Positions 1 to 9,800 of a stretch of 64,000 nucleotides of DNA are shown in pieces. Made by a program: the position numbers and the translations under genes. Source of the stretch: Shouchella shacheensis (GTDB taxonomy: Bacteria; Bacillota; Bacilli; Bacillales; Bacillaceae_D). Location of the stretch: NCBI RefSeq assembly GCF_001484965.1, contig NZ_LLYY01000006.1, forward strand, positions 124,001 through 188,000, read 5' to 3'. Numbering within the stretch: the first letter of the stretch is position 1; every line of letters starts with the position of its first letter. Under the pieces are notes generated by a model, which did not search any database, was not told the DNA's origin, and saw nothing but the letters and a program-made list of their open reading frames with translations.

Positions 1-33
1 AAGAGGAACATCATTCGAAGGGAGTGCTTAGTA

Positions 34-1239
34 GTGACCATCTTTCTGTCCATTCTTATCGCCGTCATCCTCTTAGTCCTCTTGCTTGTCTGGCTGCGCT
101 ACGATTATGTTCACGGCTTGCAAGAGCTCAGAAATCAAGCCGAGCCCTTTAAACCACTGACTCACAATGGTTCGCTCGAGTTGCTAACGACGGGAGAGAA
201 TTTCTTTGACGTCTTCCTTAGTGATGTTCGTGGGGCTAGTCACCATGTACATATTCTTTTTTATATTTTTAGGGACGATGCAATTGGTAAGCGTGTAATC
301 GATCAGCTGATGAAGAAAGCGGAGGACGGAGTAGACGTGCGTCTCCTCATCGATCGCTTTGGTTGCAAACTTAAACGCTCAAGTCGAAAAAAGTTAGAAA
401 AAGCAGGGGTTCACTTTGTCTACTCAGACAAACCCAAAGGCCCTTACTGGTTTTTTTCTCTTAATAAGCGGAACCACCGAAAAATCGCAGTCATCGACGG
501 GCACACCGCCTACATAGGCGGGTACAACGTCGGCGATGAATACCTCGGCCGTGATCCAACATTTGGTTTCTGGCGTGATTTCCATTTAAAACTAACAGGA
601 GAAGGCGTACAGGAAGTTCAACGCCAATACGTGAGCGATTGGCAGCGAGCCACAGGGAAAGCCATAGAGGGGCAAGCATACTACCCAGTGCTTTCGGAAG
701 GCCCGCACCGCTTCCGCCTCCTTGGAACCAACGGCGTCTACTTGGAGGAAACATTGCTTCCCCTCATTAAAGAAGCAAAGACACAAATTCTCCTCGGAAC
801 GCCTTACTATGTTCCAACAAAACGATTGCAAAAGGCGGTCATTGAAGCCGTTAAGCGAGGCGTGGACGTGCAAGTCCTTCTGCCAGAAAAAGCAGACCAT
901 CCCCTCATTAAGCACGCAGCCACCCCTTTTCTAATCGAGATCATTAAAGCAGGGGTTCGTGTGTTTCACTATTACCGTGGCTTCTATCATGTAAAAGCGA
1001 TGGTCGTCGATGGGAAACATTGCCTTACGGGTACAGCCAATTTTGACCGCCGCAGCTTTCATTTAAATCATGAGATGAGCTGCTATATCGAAGGAGAAGC
1101 GTTCTCAAAAGAGGTATACGACGTGCTTGAGCACGATTTTTCTATTTCCACACGCGTCAGCTTAGAGACATTAAAAAAACGCTCCCTCCTCGATCGAGGC
1201 AAGGAGCGCGTTGCGATGGTGATTGTCGATCTTTTTTAG
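34..1239 (+). CDS. cls: Cardiolipin synthase-type phospholipase D family protein
   Basis: This membrane-bound enzyme should condense two phosphatidylglycerol molecules to cardiolipin and glycerol. Residues 2-21 form one N-terminal membrane helix. The two phospholipase D HxKxxxxD motifs are complete, with H148, K150, D155 and H319, K321, D326. At 401 residues with a single helix it matches the short YwjE type of B. subtilis (about 398 residues) better than the 480-residue, two-helix ClsA. The start is a GTG preceded by an AAGGGAG ribosome binding site. Gene and downstream DUF456 gene converge. The enzyme family is clear; the exact lipid product is inferred from family membership. Confidence 0.85.
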   Translation: MTIFLSILIAVILLVLLLVWLRYDYVHGLQELRNQAEPFKPLTHNGSLELLTTGENFFDVFLSDVRGASHHVHILFYIFRDDAIGKRVIDQLMKKAEDGVDVRLLIDRFGCKLKRSSRKKLEKAGVHFVYSDKPKGPYWFFSLNKRNHRKIAVIDGHTAYIGGYNVGDEYLGRDPTFGFWRDFHLKLTGEGVQEVQRQYVSDWQRATGKAIEGQAYYPVLSEGPHRFRLLGTNGVYLEETLLPLIKEAKTQILLGTPYYVPTKRLQKAVIEAVKRGVDVQVLLPEKADHPLIKHAATPFLIEIIKAGVRVFHYYRGFYHVKAMVVDGKHCLTGTANFDRRSFHLNHEMSCYIEGEAFSKEVYDVLEHDFSISTRVSLETLKKRSLLDRGKERVAMVIVDLF

Positions 1240-1279
1240 CGCTGCATGAAACCGTCTTAGATATGCTCGGGTTCGTTTT

Positions 1280-1756
1280 TCACAGTGCCTCAAGCAAAAA
1301 CCAGACAACCATCACGGTCTGGACAACCCCTTTGGCAAACGTGCCGCTGATAAAAGCAACGAATGAAGCAAAACCTACCCGCAGCGCAACCTGCAAATCA
1401 CGGTGAATCCCGTATTCTACGACGAGCACGAGCACAAATGGAACAATGATGATGCCGAACGGGGGCCAAACGAATGAGCCGACCAGCACCCCAATCAGTG
1501 CTGCCCGCTCGCCCCACTTTGAGCCACCCGTTCTCTTTACAAAAAGCACGTTCGCGATCAAGTCCACCACTAGTAAAAACACGGTCAACACGATTATCGC
1601 TCCCCAGAACCAGACGGAAAGACCCCCGCCAAGCCCAAACAAATGGATCAAAAATGCGATCCAGAGCACAAGGACCGAAGGCACAATCGGGAAAACCAAT
1701 CCTACATAGCTAGCAAGCAAACAAACGGCAATCAGAAGCCACCAAAGTTCTTCCAT
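1280..1756 (-). CDS. DUF456 family membrane protein
   Basis: A small integral membrane protein of about 158 residues, with four or five hydrophobic segments and glycine-rich turns typical of DUF456. Its function is unknown. I use the ATG that begins MEELWW, one base after the argS stop codon, rather than the GTG or ATG further upstream inside argS. That spacing indicates translational coupling to argS, with the ribosome binding site GGAAAAGAT inside the last argS codons. It therefore is probably the distal gene of an argS operon. Confidence 0.75.
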   Translation of the reverse strand: MEELWWLLIAVCLLASYVGLVFPIVPSVLVLWIAFLIHLFGLGGGLSVWFWGAIIVLTVFLLVVDLIANVLFVKRTGGSKWGERAALIGVLVGSFVWPPFGIIIVPFVLVLVVEYGIHRDLQVALRVGFASFVAFISGTFAKGVVQTVMVVWFLLEAL

Positions 1757-1757
1757 A

Positions 1758-3428
1758 CTACATCTTTTCCGGCGCTTTAACCCCAATAAGCGCCAGCGTG
1801 TTATGAATCGTTAGTTGTGTTGCTTTCATTAAAGCAAGACGTGCGCGGCTCTTCGCTTCGTCTTCAGGGTCAATCACTCGCTCGGCATTGTAAAAGCTGT
1901 GCAGCGCCGCAGCAAGTTCTTGCGCATAATTCGAAATGCGTTGTGGAATCAACTTTGTTGCCGCCTCTGCCACGACCCCCGGAAAATCGCCAATGAGTTT
2001 GAGTAAATCATATTCCTTCTCACTGGATACAGAGGACAAATCAGTTTCTTCGTCAAACGTTAAACCTAGTGCCTCTCCTTGCCGCAGCATGCTGCACACG
2101 CGGGCGTGGGCGTATTGAATGTAATAGACAGGGTTCTCATTTGACGTGGAGACAGCAAGATCCATATCAAAATCAAGGTGGGTATCGGGACTGCGCATCG
2201 CGAAGAAATAGCGCGTGGCATCAATGCCCACTTCCTCCATTAAATCGCGCAGCGTCACGGCTTTGCCTGTACGTTTGCTCATCTTCACTTTCTCTCCGCC
2301 TTGGAAGAGGCTCACCATTTGAATGATCTGTACGTCAAAGGCATCGGCCTGATAGCCAAGCGCCTGAATCGCCGCTCGCATCCGCGGCACATAGCCGTGA
2401 TGGTCGGCACCAAGAACGTCGATCAGGCGGGTATTCCCACGGTCAAACTTGTCGAGGTGGTACGAAATATCCGGCGTTAAATAGGTGTACGAACCGTCCT
2501 GTTTTACAAGAACGCGGTCCTTATCATCGCCATACTTCGTCGACTTTAGCCATGTTGCTCCGTCTTCTTCAAACGTCTCCCCCTGCTTACACAAGACCTC
2601 AAGCCCTTTCTCTACTTGGCCGGACTCGTAAAGGGACGACTCGGAAAACCAGTGATCAAAAGAGACGCGGTACTCCTTAAGGTCAGCCTCAATTCGTTCA
2701 AGCTCTTTTTTCAGACCGTATTCACGGAAGGCTTTGAGAGCGATCGCTTCTTCTTCATCAACGTACTTGTCCCCAACCTCACTTACTAGCTCCTTCGCTA
2801 TGTCAACAATGTCCTGACCCTGATAACCGTCATCAGGGAGCACCGCCGCGTGCCCGAGCTCCTGGAGGTAGCGCGCCTGCAAGGAAAGAGTAAGGTGATG
2901 AATTTGATTGCCGGCATCATTAATATAATACTCCCTGGAAACCTCATAGCCAGCTTTGTCCATAATGTTAGAGAGCGTGTCTCCTACGGCCGCACCTCGG
3001 GCGTGGCCAAGGTGTAGGGCCCCGGTCGGATTGGCTGAAACAAACTCAATGAGCACCTTCTCTCCTTTCCCTGTCTCGCTCTCCCCATATGCCTCTCCCG
3101 CTTGCAGAACGGCAGGTATCACTTTACGTAAATACGCGTGATCAACAAAGAAATTAATAAAGCCAGGACCAGCAATGTCTACATCGATGATGCCTGCTTT
3201 TTCTTTGTCAAGATGAGCGATGAGTTCACCCGCTATTTGCCGCGGCGCTTTCCTGGCAACTTTCGCCAGTCGCATTGCTGTGTTCGTTGCATAGTCCCCA
3301 TGCGCTTTCTCTTTTGGTTTTTCTAGAATGATGTCGGGGAGTTCTGCCTCCGTTGCAAGGTCAGCTGCGAGGACCGCCTTTTTAATCTCCGCTCTTAACT
3401 GCTTTTTTAATTCTTCCACACTGTTCAT
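1758..3428 (-). CDS. argS: Arginyl-tRNA synthetase
   Basis: Class I aminoacyl-tRNA synthetase that charges tRNA-Arg. The 556-residue length is normal. The N-terminal Add-1 domain is followed by the HIGH-type motif (HLGH within [15 protein letters not shown]) and a KMSKR motif in place of KMSKS, as is usual for Bacillus ArgRS, and then by the helical anticodon-binding domain that ends in GVKAPEKM. The ATG is preceded by AAGGGAG. argS lies downstream of ywiB, the same pairing as in B. subtilis, with 128 bp between them, and is followed directly by the DUF456 gene. Confidence 0.97.
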   Translation of the reverse strand: MNSVEELKKQLRAEIKKAVLAADLATEAELPDIILEKPKEKAHGDYATNTAMRLAKVARKAPRQIAGELIAHLDKEKAGIIDVDIAGPGFINFFVDHAYLRKVIPAVLQAGEAYGESETGKGEKVLIEFVSANPTGALHLGHARGAAVGDTLSNIMDKAGYEVSREYYINDAGNQIHHLTLSLQARYLQELGHAAVLPDDGYQGQDIVDIAKELVSEVGDKYVDEEEAIALKAFREYGLKKELERIEADLKEYRVSFDHWFSESSLYESGQVEKGLEVLCKQGETFEEDGATWLKSTKYGDDKDRVLVKQDGSYTYLTPDISYHLDKFDRGNTRLIDVLGADHHGYVPRMRAAIQALGYQADAFDVQIIQMVSLFQGGEKVKMSKRTGKAVTLRDLMEEVGIDATRYFFAMRSPDTHLDFDMDLAVSTSNENPVYYIQYAHARVCSMLRQGEALGLTFDEETDLSSVSSEKEYDLLKLIGDFPGVVAEAATKLIPQRISNYAQELAAALHSFYNAERVIDPEDEAKSRARLALMKATQLTIHNTLALIGVKAPEKM

Positions 3429-3556
3429 CTGATGATCTCCCTTTTCGTTCGCCTGTCAATACTGTCTAGTTTAGCGATTCGTGCGGGAAGTTGCAAGGTT
3501 CTAGAGGAAGTCGAGCATTCAGGGCTACTTGCTTATCAGCACGTGGCCCCCGCCCT

Positions 3557-4000
3557 TCAGTCCACTTGCTCGATCGTCAGCCGAATTTCATGGTCGCCCG
3601 TGTCCTGCCCTTGCAGAAAAAAACGGTAGCGAACATAAAGCTTTCCTTTAGGACGAGTGTTCGTTGGCCATTGCACAAGAAGTGTATCGGTCACAGCACG
3701 TGTTTCCCACGACGCTTCAGGCATCACATACCGTCCATAGGTTTCGTTCTTTGCTTTAAAGGCTTGTCTCATTAAAATCTCTCCTTGGCGAATGAGCATT
3801 AGCTCGTCGCCATCCCATTTCATCGTGGTCTGTATGTTCTGTACATCACCGTGCTGCTCCTGGAACCTTAAATAGTCGGACCCGCCCTTGGTATACAAGT
3901 CTCCCGCAGTCTCGAACTGGAAGGATTCAGGCGACTCCCCCTCCGATCGCGTGGTTGTATGAAAAATTATACGCACTTTGCGTTTTGATAGTGGTTTCAT
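3557..4000 (-). CDS. ywiB: YwiB family protein (DUF1934)
   Basis: A 147-residue cytosolic beta-barrel protein of the DUF1934 (YwiB) family, calycin-like fold. It begins MKPLSKRKVRI and has the expected alternation of short strands, with W82 and Y-rich segments. The molecular role is not known. It is placed upstream of argS on the same strand, as in B. subtilis, and this synteny supports the assignment. No signal peptide or membrane segment is present. Confidence 0.8.
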   Translation of the reverse strand: MKPLSKRKVRIIFHTTTRSEGESPESFQFETAGDLYTKGGSDYLRFQEQHGDVQNIQTTMKWDGDELMLIRQGEILMRQAFKAKNETYGRYVMPEASWETRAVTDTLLVQWPTNTRPKGKLYVRYRFFLQGQDTGDHEIRLTIEQVD

Positions 4001-4163
4001 TCCGTTGTGTCACGTCAGCTCTCGCATGGATTAGCCTGAAACTGGTGACCTCCTCCTCTCACAAGCATCGTTTTTGCCCTAATTGATCCTATTCTGAGTC
4101 ACTATTCATTTTACCCGAGTCCGTCACTAGCTTGCAAGTGGAGAGCGATGCACCCTAAAACAC

Positions 4164-4189
4164 GTTTAACTTTAACGGAAAACGTCTAT
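4164..4189 (+). promoter_or_regulatory. Candidate sigma-B promoter of csbD-like gene
   Basis: A perfect sigma-B -35 element GTTTAA (4164-4169) is followed, after 14 bp, by GTCTAT (4184-4189), which matches the -10 consensus GGGTAT at four of six positions. The predicted start is about 25 bp upstream of the AAGGAGGG ribosome binding site. The csbD gene of B. subtilis is a known member of the sigma-B general stress regulon, so position and family agree. The weak -10 keeps the confidence moderate. Confidence 0.5.
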
Positions 4190-4223
4190 TCAATAAGTAG
4201 CATAAACTAAGGAGGGCGTTCAA

Positions 4224-4406
4224 ATGAGTAACGGAGCTTCCGACAAAGTCAAAGGAGCGGTAAACAAAGCCAAAGGTGAAGTAAAAGATCAAGTAGGAAA
4301 CGCAACGGATAACAAGAAAATGCAGGCTAGTGGGAAAAAGGATAAGATCAAAGGCTCGGTTCAAGACGCATCCGGGAACGAGAAGAACAAAAGCGAAGAA
4401 CGCTGA
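4224..4406 (+). CDS. csbD: CsbD-like general stress protein
   Basis: A 60-residue, very hydrophilic protein of the CsbD family. It is built almost wholly of K, D, G, N and A and contains two copies of the family pattern DKxKGxxxxAxG (D7-K8-V-K-G and D41-K42-I-K-G). Such proteins are unfolded or helical bundle proteins that accumulate under general stress; the biochemical role is unknown. The start has a strong AAGGAGGG site eight bases upstream. A candidate sigma-B promoter precedes it and a strong terminator follows it. Confidence 0.88.
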   Translation: MSNGASDKVKGAVNKAKGEVKDQVGNATDNKKMQASGKKDKIKGSVQDASGNEKNKSEER

Positions 4407-4466
4407 GCCATTGTCACGTCGTACGACGACTCGTAAAATTCTGACCTCAGTGCAGAATAAAAAGCA

Positions 4467-4504
4467 AAAGATCCATAGACCATCAACGTCTATGGATCTT
4501 TTTA
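4467..4504 (+). terminator. Intrinsic terminator, csbD/speB convergent
   Basis: The arms AAAAGATCCATAGAC and GTCTATGGATCTTTT are perfectly complementary around a seven-base loop and end in a T tract. A-rich sequence on the left makes the hairpin usable from both sides, fitting its position between the convergent csbD and speB genes. Confidence 0.9.
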
Positions 4505-4581
4505 CATTGTGCCTGTTTTTAACCCTCTGCATACATCCAAGTCTTGGCCTTCCAACTCTTCACTTCTAGGTGGCTTTTGGA

Positions 4582-5466
4582 CTATCTCCTTTTCTTGTGC
4601 ACCCACCCAAGCAGCATCTCCCGCACGAATTTGCTCGCAGCGATCGCCGTTTGTTCGGTCGGGTCGTAGGCGGGGGCGACTTCGACCAAGTCAGCGCCAA
4701 CGATTTGGATCTCCGCTCGTGCAAGCGCAATCTGGGCGAGCAATAGCTCCTTGGAGGTAATGCCACCTGCTTCGGCTGTTCCGGTACCTGGCGCGTAGGC
4801 AGGATCAAGAACATCGATGTCAATCGTCACATAGACAGGGCGCCCCACCAGCTCTGGCAGTATTTTTTTAAGCGGTTCGGCGACTTCAAATTTGGACATA
4901 TGCATGCCTGATGTCCGCGCATATTCAAATTCCTCGCGCATCCCGGAGCGAATGCCAAAGGAGTAGACGTTTCTTGGTCCAATTAACTCACATGCTTTCC
5001 GAACCGGGGTGGAGTGGGACAGCGCTTCTCCTTCGTACTCCTCACGCAAATCTGCATGCGCATCAATATGAATAATCGCAAGGTCCGGGTACTTCTTGTA
5101 CATGGCTTTAAAAATCGGCCATGACAATAGATGCTCTCCCCCAAGGCCGAGCGGGAACTTTCCATCGGCGAGCAGCTTTTCAACATAGTCTTCCACAAGT
5201 TCAAGGCTCCGAGCCGCGTTTCCGAATGGCAAGGGAATGTCCCCAGCATCAAAATACGAAACTTCTTCCAGATGCTTGTCCGCATACGGGCTGTATTCTT
5301 CGAGTCCCAAAGAGGCTTCACGGATACGCGCGGGCCCAAAGCGCGAACCGGGGCGGAACGACACAGTCCAGTCCATCGGCATTCCGTAAATCACGGCGTC
5401 GCTTTCCTCATAGGAGGCGCGGCTCATGATAAAAACCTTTCCTGAGTAGGCTTCATCAAACCTCAT
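4582..5466 (-). CDS. speB: Agmatinase
   Basis: Binuclear manganese ureohydrolase that converts agmatine to putrescine and urea. The ligands are in place: GGEH (109-112), DAHAD (135-139) and the late TIDIDVLDPAYAPGTGT segment. Length 294 residues fits SpeB (about 290). The ATG is preceded by AGGAGGAG, which overlaps the stop codon of speE 13 bp upstream, so the two are cotranscribed. Together they make spermidine from agmatine: SpeB supplies putrescine and SpeE adds the aminopropyl group. The speE-speB pair is conserved next to pbpG in B. subtilis. Confidence 0.95.
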   Translation of the reverse strand: MRFDEAYSGKVFIMSRASYEESDAVIYGMPMDWTVSFRPGSRFGPARIREASLGLEEYSPYADKHLEEVSYFDAGDIPLPFGNAARSLELVEDYVEKLLADGKFPLGLGGEHLLSWPIFKAMYKKYPDLAIIHIDAHADLREEYEGEALSHSTPVRKACELIGPRNVYSFGIRSGMREEFEYARTSGMHMSKFEVAEPLKKILPELVGRPVYVTIDIDVLDPAYAPGTGTAEAGGITSKELLLAQIALARAEIQIVGADLVEVAPAYDPTEQTAIAASKFVREMLLGWVHKKRR

Positions 5467-5479
5467 AGTTTCCCTCCTC

Positions 5480-6307
5480 CTATTTCACTAAGTCTTGCAC
5501 AAACTTCGGCAAAACAAACGAGGCGCTGTGCAAGTCTTTGGTGTAGTATTTGGTCTCAATGTCGTGAAAACGATCATTGCTGACTGCAAGCGGGTCGTAG
5601 GTTTTGGAACCGATGGTGAACGTCCACATGCCGCTTGGGTATGTCGGAATGTTCGCAGTGTACAAGCGGGTGATCGGAAAGATGTCCGATACGTCCTTGT
5701 ACACTTGACGGATTAAATCTTGATGGAACCACGGATTGTCTGTTTGGGCGACAAAGATCCCGTCCTCTTTTAGCGCTTTTGAAATGCCTTCATAGAAACC
5801 TTTTTCAAAAAGCTTCGCCGCTGGTCCGACAGGTTCGGTGGAGTCCACCATAATCACGTCATACGCACCTTCTGATTGAGCAATATGCATAAAGCCATCG
5901 TCCACTTGAACATCTACTCGCTCATCGTCCAGCGCCCGCGCGATGGTCGGTAAGTACTTTTTCGAGTACTCCATTACTTTTCCATCGATATCCACAAGGG
6001 TCGCCTCTTCCACAGATGGATGCTTGATCACTTCGCGAATCGCGCCGCCATCTCCACCGCCAACCACAAGGACATGCTTTGGCTTCGGGTGCGTGAACAA
6101 CGGGACATGCGTGACCATTTCGTGGTAAACGAATTCGTCCACTTCCGTCGTCATCACCATCCCGTCTAGCAGAAGCATGTTTCCGAACTCCTCTGTTTCC
6201 ACCATATCGAGCTGTTGATACTCCGTTTTTTCTGTATGAAGCGTGCGTTTTACTTTCATTGTGATGCCAAAACGCTCGGTTTGTTTCTCCGTAAACCAAA
6301 ATTCCAT
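5480..6307 (-). CDS. speE: Spermidine synthase
   Basis: Aminopropyltransferase that moves the propylamine group from decarboxylated S-adenosylmethionine to putrescine. The nucleotide-binding signature [13 protein letters not shown] is intact near residue 80, followed by the family VDIDGKV acidic loop and the catalytic region [14 protein letters not shown]. Length 275 residues is normal for Bacillus SpeE. The ATG has a GAGGTGAAGG site. It is the first gene of the speE-speB operon and diverges from pbpG across 169 bp. Confidence 0.95.
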   Translation of the reverse strand: MEFWFTEKQTERFGITMKVKRTLHTEKTEYQQLDMVETEEFGNMLLLDGMVMTTEVDEFVYHEMVTHVPLFTHPKPKHVLVVGGGDGGAIREVIKHPSVEEATLVDIDGKVMEYSKKYLPTIARALDDERVDVQVDDGFMHIAQSEGAYDVIMVDSTEPVGPAAKLFEKGFYEGISKALKEDGIFVAQTDNPWFHQDLIRQVYKDVSDIFPITRLYTANIPTYPSGMWTFTIGSKTYDPLAVSNDRFHDIETKYYTKDLHSASFVLPKFVQDLVK

Positions 6308-6356
6308 TTTCCTTCACCTCTTGAACTCTTGTTCCGCACACAGCGTGCACAAAGCA

Positions 6357-6384
6357 AGTATATCCGAAGCAACAAGAATTGCAA
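6357..6384 (-). promoter_or_regulatory. Candidate sigma-A promoter of speE-speB
   Basis: On the minus strand TTGCAA (6379-6384) is separated by 16 bp from TATACT (6357-6362). The -10 matches five of six consensus positions and the -35 four of six. The site is about 50 bp upstream of speE, in the divergent speE/pbpG interval. Confidence 0.5.
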
Positions 6385-6476
6385 CTCATGTTTAAAAGTC
6401 CGTTTCTTTACCCAAACTGGCTACTAGAAATTTTCCATAAGCGATGACTAAAAAATGCTGTGAAAGGAGGAGTACC

Positions 6477-8594
6477 ATGGATCTCGCCACACCCCAACGA
6501 AAGTCCAAGCGGCGCCTGCGTAAATTTCGTTTGTTTTTGCGGATAATGCTGATCGTATTTGTTCTTATAGCCCTTTCTCTTGTAGCCCTGCTTTCCTACA
6601 CGCGTATGCAAGGGCCACCGCCGATTGAAGTGGCTCAGACCACCCAATTTTACGGGGTTGATAACACCGTCATTGGCAATGAAAGCGAGCACGGAGATCG
6701 GTATAGTGTTTCACTTGAGGAGATCTCCCCTTCTATTATTGATGCGACCATCTCCATTGAGGATCGCAAGTTTTTTTCTCATTATGGGTTTGATCCCATG
6801 CGTATTGGCGGAGCGATTCTTGCAAACATTCAGTCTGGCTCAAGATCGCAAGGAGCGAGCACTCTCACCCAGCAATATGCCCGTAACCTCTATTTGTCCC
6901 ACGACAAGACATGGCTCAGAAAGTGGAACGAGCTCTTGTATTCTCTTCGGCTTGAAATGAATTTTTCAAAGGAAGAGATTCTTTCAGGCTACTTGAACAC
7001 CGTCTACTACGGGCATGGCGCTTATGGGATCGAGGCGGCCGCCCTTCATTATTTTGATACTTCCGCAAAAGACGTGTCGCTCGCTCAAGGGGCCATGCTT
7101 GCCGGCATTCCCAAAGGTCCGAGCTACTATTCACCCGAAGTCGATTTCGACCGGGCGAAGGCAAGGCAGGAACTGATTTTGGATAGCATGGTGGAAACAG
7201 GGGCGATCACGGAGGCAGAGGCAGCTAAGGCCAAAGCAGAGCCCATCGAGCTCGCCGAGCCCAAGGAAGAAGAGAGCGTTAAGGTGGGCCCCTACTTCCA
7301 GGATATGGTGAAACATCGTCTCGTTGAGGATATTGGTCTTGAGGAAGAAGTGGTAGATGCCGGGGGGCTTCATGTCTACACAACCCTTGATCCAGCGATG
7401 CAGGCAAAAGCAGAGAGAATTGTCGAGGAAGAGATGCCTGCCTCTGAACTGCAGACAGCACTCGTTGCCATCGACCCAAGAGACGGAGAGGTGCGCGCTA
7501 TGGTCGGGGGGACAGATTATGAGGAAAGCTCGTACAACCGAGCCACCCAAGCGAGCCGTGCGCCCGGTTCCACCATGAAACCGCTTCTGTACTATGCAGC
7601 GTTAACGAATGGCTTTACACCGATGTCAACTTTTTTAAGCGAAGCCACATCATTCACATACGACGACGGACGCGAAGAATACGAGCCTGGAAATTTTAAT
7701 GACATTTATGCGGATGACTATATTACGATGCTCGAAGCCATCGCCTACTCGGATAACATTTATGCGGTGAAGACGCACCTCTCCATTGGTGGAGATGAGC
7801 TAGTCCATACAGCAGATGCCGTTGGGCTCCATGGTCTGCTTGATCACCCATCGCTCGCCCTTGGGGCTCAGGAAGTGAACATTCTTGATATGACCAACGC
7901 TTACGTCCCTCTCGCCAACGGAGGCAACTACGGGGAAGCCAGCTTCATTACACGTGTGGAGGATGCAAGTGGTGACGTGATTTATGAACAGGAACCTACG
8001 CTTGAGCCGACGCTCGATGAGGATGTGACATTTGTGTTAACGAACTTAATGCAGGCAATGTTTGAACCGGAACTCAACAGCTACACGTCGGTCACTGGTG
8101 GCTCGCTTGCAGGAGAGCTCAACCGGCCGGTAGCCGGGAAGTCTGGCTCAACGCCGGGAGACAGCTGGATGATTGGCTATACGCCTCAGCTTGTCACAGG
8201 TGTCTGGGTTGGCTATGATCAGGGCAAAAATATCACCCACGCTGCTGAGGGGCAAATCTCCAAGCATATTTGGTCCAACTTTTTAAATGAGGCCTTGGAA
8301 GACGAGCTGACGCTTCCATTCAAAGAACCAGATGGTGTGGTCGCTGCCGAAATTGATCCGCATACTGGCTTGCTTGCAAATGATGCCTGCCCCGGTGGTC
8401 GAACGACGTATTTCCTAGAGGGCACGGCACCTGTGGAGGCCTGCACAGAGCCTGACGCTGCGGACGAGATGCAGAAGGAGCCAGAAGAACCGGAAGAAGG
8501 CTTTTTTGATCGGCTTTTTAAATGGATAAGCGCCGATGACGATGACGGGGACGTATCCTCCACCGATGAAACAGAGGAAGAGGTTCTTGAATAG
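6477..8594 (+). CDS. pbpG: Class A penicillin-binding protein (bifunctional glycosyltransferase/transpeptidase)
   Basis: Builds peptidoglycan outside the cell membrane by polymerising lipid II and cross-linking stem peptides. A basic N-terminus is followed by one membrane helix (about 20-41), a GT51 glycosyltransferase domain with the catalytic-Glu motif EDRKFFSHYG near residue 95, and a transpeptidase with STMK (S365, K368), SDN near 425 and KSG near 559. The extracellular tail is strongly acidic, with runs of D and E. I start at the ATG with AAAGGAGG, not at the earlier ATG at 6444. The place beside speE matches B. subtilis pbpG (ywhE), a sporulation gene, hence the name. Confidence 0.9.
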   Translation: MDLATPQRKSKRRLRKFRLFLRIMLIVFVLIALSLVALLSYTRMQGPPPIEVAQTTQFYGVDNTVIGNESEHGDRYSVSLEEISPSIIDATISIEDRKFFSHYGFDPMRIGGAILANIQSGSRSQGASTLTQQYARNLYLSHDKTWLRKWNELLYSLRLEMNFSKEEILSGYLNTVYYGHGAYGIEAAALHYFDTSAKDVSLAQGAMLAGIPKGPSYYSPEVDFDRAKARQELILDSMVETGAITEAEAAKAKAEPIELAEPKEEESVKVGPYFQDMVKHRLVEDIGLEEEVVDAGGLHVYTTLDPAMQAKAERIVEEEMPASELQTALVAIDPRDGEVRAMVGGTDYEESSYNRATQASRAPGSTMKPLLYYAALTNGFTPMSTFLSEATSFTYDDGREEYEPGNFNDIYADDYITMLEAIAYSDNIYAVKTHLSIGGDELVHTADAVGLHGLLDHPSLALGAQEVNILDMTNAYVPLANGGNYGEASFITRVEDASGDVIYEQEPTLEPTLDEDVTFVLTNLMQAMFEPELNSYTSVTGGSLAGELNRPVAGKSGSTPGDSWMIGYTPQLVTGVWVGYDQGKNITHAAEGQISKHIWSNFLNEALEDELTLPFKEPDGVVAAEIDPHTGLLANDACPGGRTTYFLEGTAPVEACTEPDAADEMQKEPEEPEEGFFDRLFKWISADDDDGDVSSTDETEEEVLE

Positions 8595-8596
8595 CC

Positions 8597-8716
8597 GAAA
8601 AGCGCAGGCGGGTTGCCTAGAAACGAGGATTTTGGAAGGCCTGCACTAGAAATCCCGAACTTGGATTTCAGGGCAGGACTGAAAAATCCCGAGTTTCTAC
8701 CCGCCGGAGCTAGACA
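8597..8716 (+). repeat. Dispersed 120-bp structured repeat, copy 1 (type A1)
   Basis: Begins GAAAAGCGCAGGCGGGTT and ends ACCCGCCGGAGCTAGACA. The outer arms pair (GCAGGCGGGT with ACCCGCCGGAGC), the next stem pairs the GAGGATTTT and AAAATCCC blocks, and the innermost part is the GAAATC...GGATTTC hairpin. It starts three bases after the pbpG stop codon and its right end is two bases from a terminator hairpin. Confidence 0.85.
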
Positions 8717-8718
8717 AC

Positions 8719-8747
8719 AGCCGCTGCCTCCAGACGGAGCAGCGGCT
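8719..8747. terminator. Terminator hairpin between pbpG and GNAT gene
   Basis: AGCCGCTGC-CTCC pairs with GGAG-CAGCGGCT with a single bulged C. The following tract (ATTTAAT) is a weak T run. It serves the convergent pbpG and GNAT genes. Confidence 0.7.
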
Positions 8748-8755
8748 ATTTAATG

Positions 8756-9580
8756 TTAGGCCATATCATAGTAACACTGAGCGCCCTGCACTTTTTTAAA
8801 TCCGCAGGACTGATACAAGCTTAGGGCGGAAGCATTGTTTACCGCCACCTCGAGCCAGACCTGATTTCCCGCTGTTACTTCACGGTGCACAATGTCCGTT
8901 AGAGCCGCGCGCCCGATTCCTCTGCCGCGCTTCTCCTTAGCAACAACAAAGCCAAAGATCCAACTCTCTCCTTTCTGTCGGTCAAGCCTAAGCTTTCCCA
9001 CCACTTCGTTATGCTCTTCAATCATGTACGTTCCTACCCTTGCCCCATCCCCCGCATACAAACTTCTGGCCTCATTTGTGGTCATGCCAAACCCATCGGC
9101 ATCCAGCCTGTAGATGGCTTCACCATCGTCCAGGACGGCCGGACGAATACGCATTCCCGTTAGACTCGCCGGAAGCGGAACCTCGCTGCACATCATTTCA
9201 TGTTCCGTGAAGGCATAGACCCCACCAACGGCTTCAATAAAGAGGTGCCCCGACGTGGAATTCTCTGGCGTATTGAGGAGAAATCGTTTCACATGCCCCC
9301 GCCATTCCTCCATAACCGACTCAAGCAATACCCGGGCAATTCCGCGCCGTCGAGCCGTTGGGTCGACCATCCCGACGCATTCCACCTTATTTCCGAAACA
9401 AAATACAGCAAAAAACCCCAGCAGGTTGCCTTCTGCATCGTAGTGAAAGAAGCCCTGCATCTTCGTCTCAGCGCGTTCGCTCGCTAACAAGTCCCAGTTA
9501 AGCTTGAGCTTGATGGCATCTTTTTGCTGAACCTTTTTCTGCAGCTGCCGAATCGCTTTTTTCTGTTCCGACGTAAGCAA
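8756..9580 (-). CDS. Tandem GNAT-domain N-acetyltransferase
   Basis: A cytosolic protein with two GNAT folds in one 274-residue chain. The N-terminal half has the acetyl-CoA loop variant DPTARRRGIARVLLES near residue 95, and the C-terminal half has AKEKRGRGIGRAALTDIV near 215, the better conserved of the two. Substrate is unknown. The start is TTG with an AAGGGGG site. Only the C-terminal domain carries the full R/Q-x-x-G-x-G/A pattern, so the first domain may be degenerate or substrate binding. Its 3' end faces pbpG. Confidence 0.75.
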   Translation of the reverse strand: MLTSEQKKAIRQLQKKVQQKDAIKLKLNWDLLASERAETKMQGFFHYDAEGNLLGFFAVFCFGNKVECVGMVDPTARRRGIARVLLESVMEEWRGHVKRFLLNTPENSTSGHLFIEAVGGVYAFTEHEMMCSEVPLPASLTGMRIRPAVLDDGEAIYRLDADGFGMTTNEARSLYAGDGARVGTYMIEEHNEVVGKLRLDRQKGESWIFGFVVAKEKRGRGIGRAALTDIVHREVTAGNQVWLEVAVNNASALSLYQSCGFKKVQGAQCYYDMA

Positions 9581-9800
9581 AGCCCCGCCCCCTTTTCTTT
9601 TCAGTATAGCATAAGGGATTCCATTTTGAATTTGATTTCAATAGTACAGCTACGCATTTGAAAAAACAGCTTGAGCTCACCGGACATGAACAACCACCAC
9701 TCTGCGTATACGTAAGCAAAGAAAAGGTTTAAATTTCCTTGCTTGTGCTACACTACAGGTAGGCGATTTTACCAGTTATTTTAAACAGGAGTGATTTTTA

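Noticed and set aside
5922-6389. Long shadow ORF antiphase within speE
   Set aside because: Same strand, alternative frame of a clear speE gene, low-quality composition rich in R, G and C.
8597-8716. Repeat copies as riboswitches
   Set aside because: They lie after stop codons or beyond terminators rather than in 5' leaders, so a riboswitch role is unlikely.
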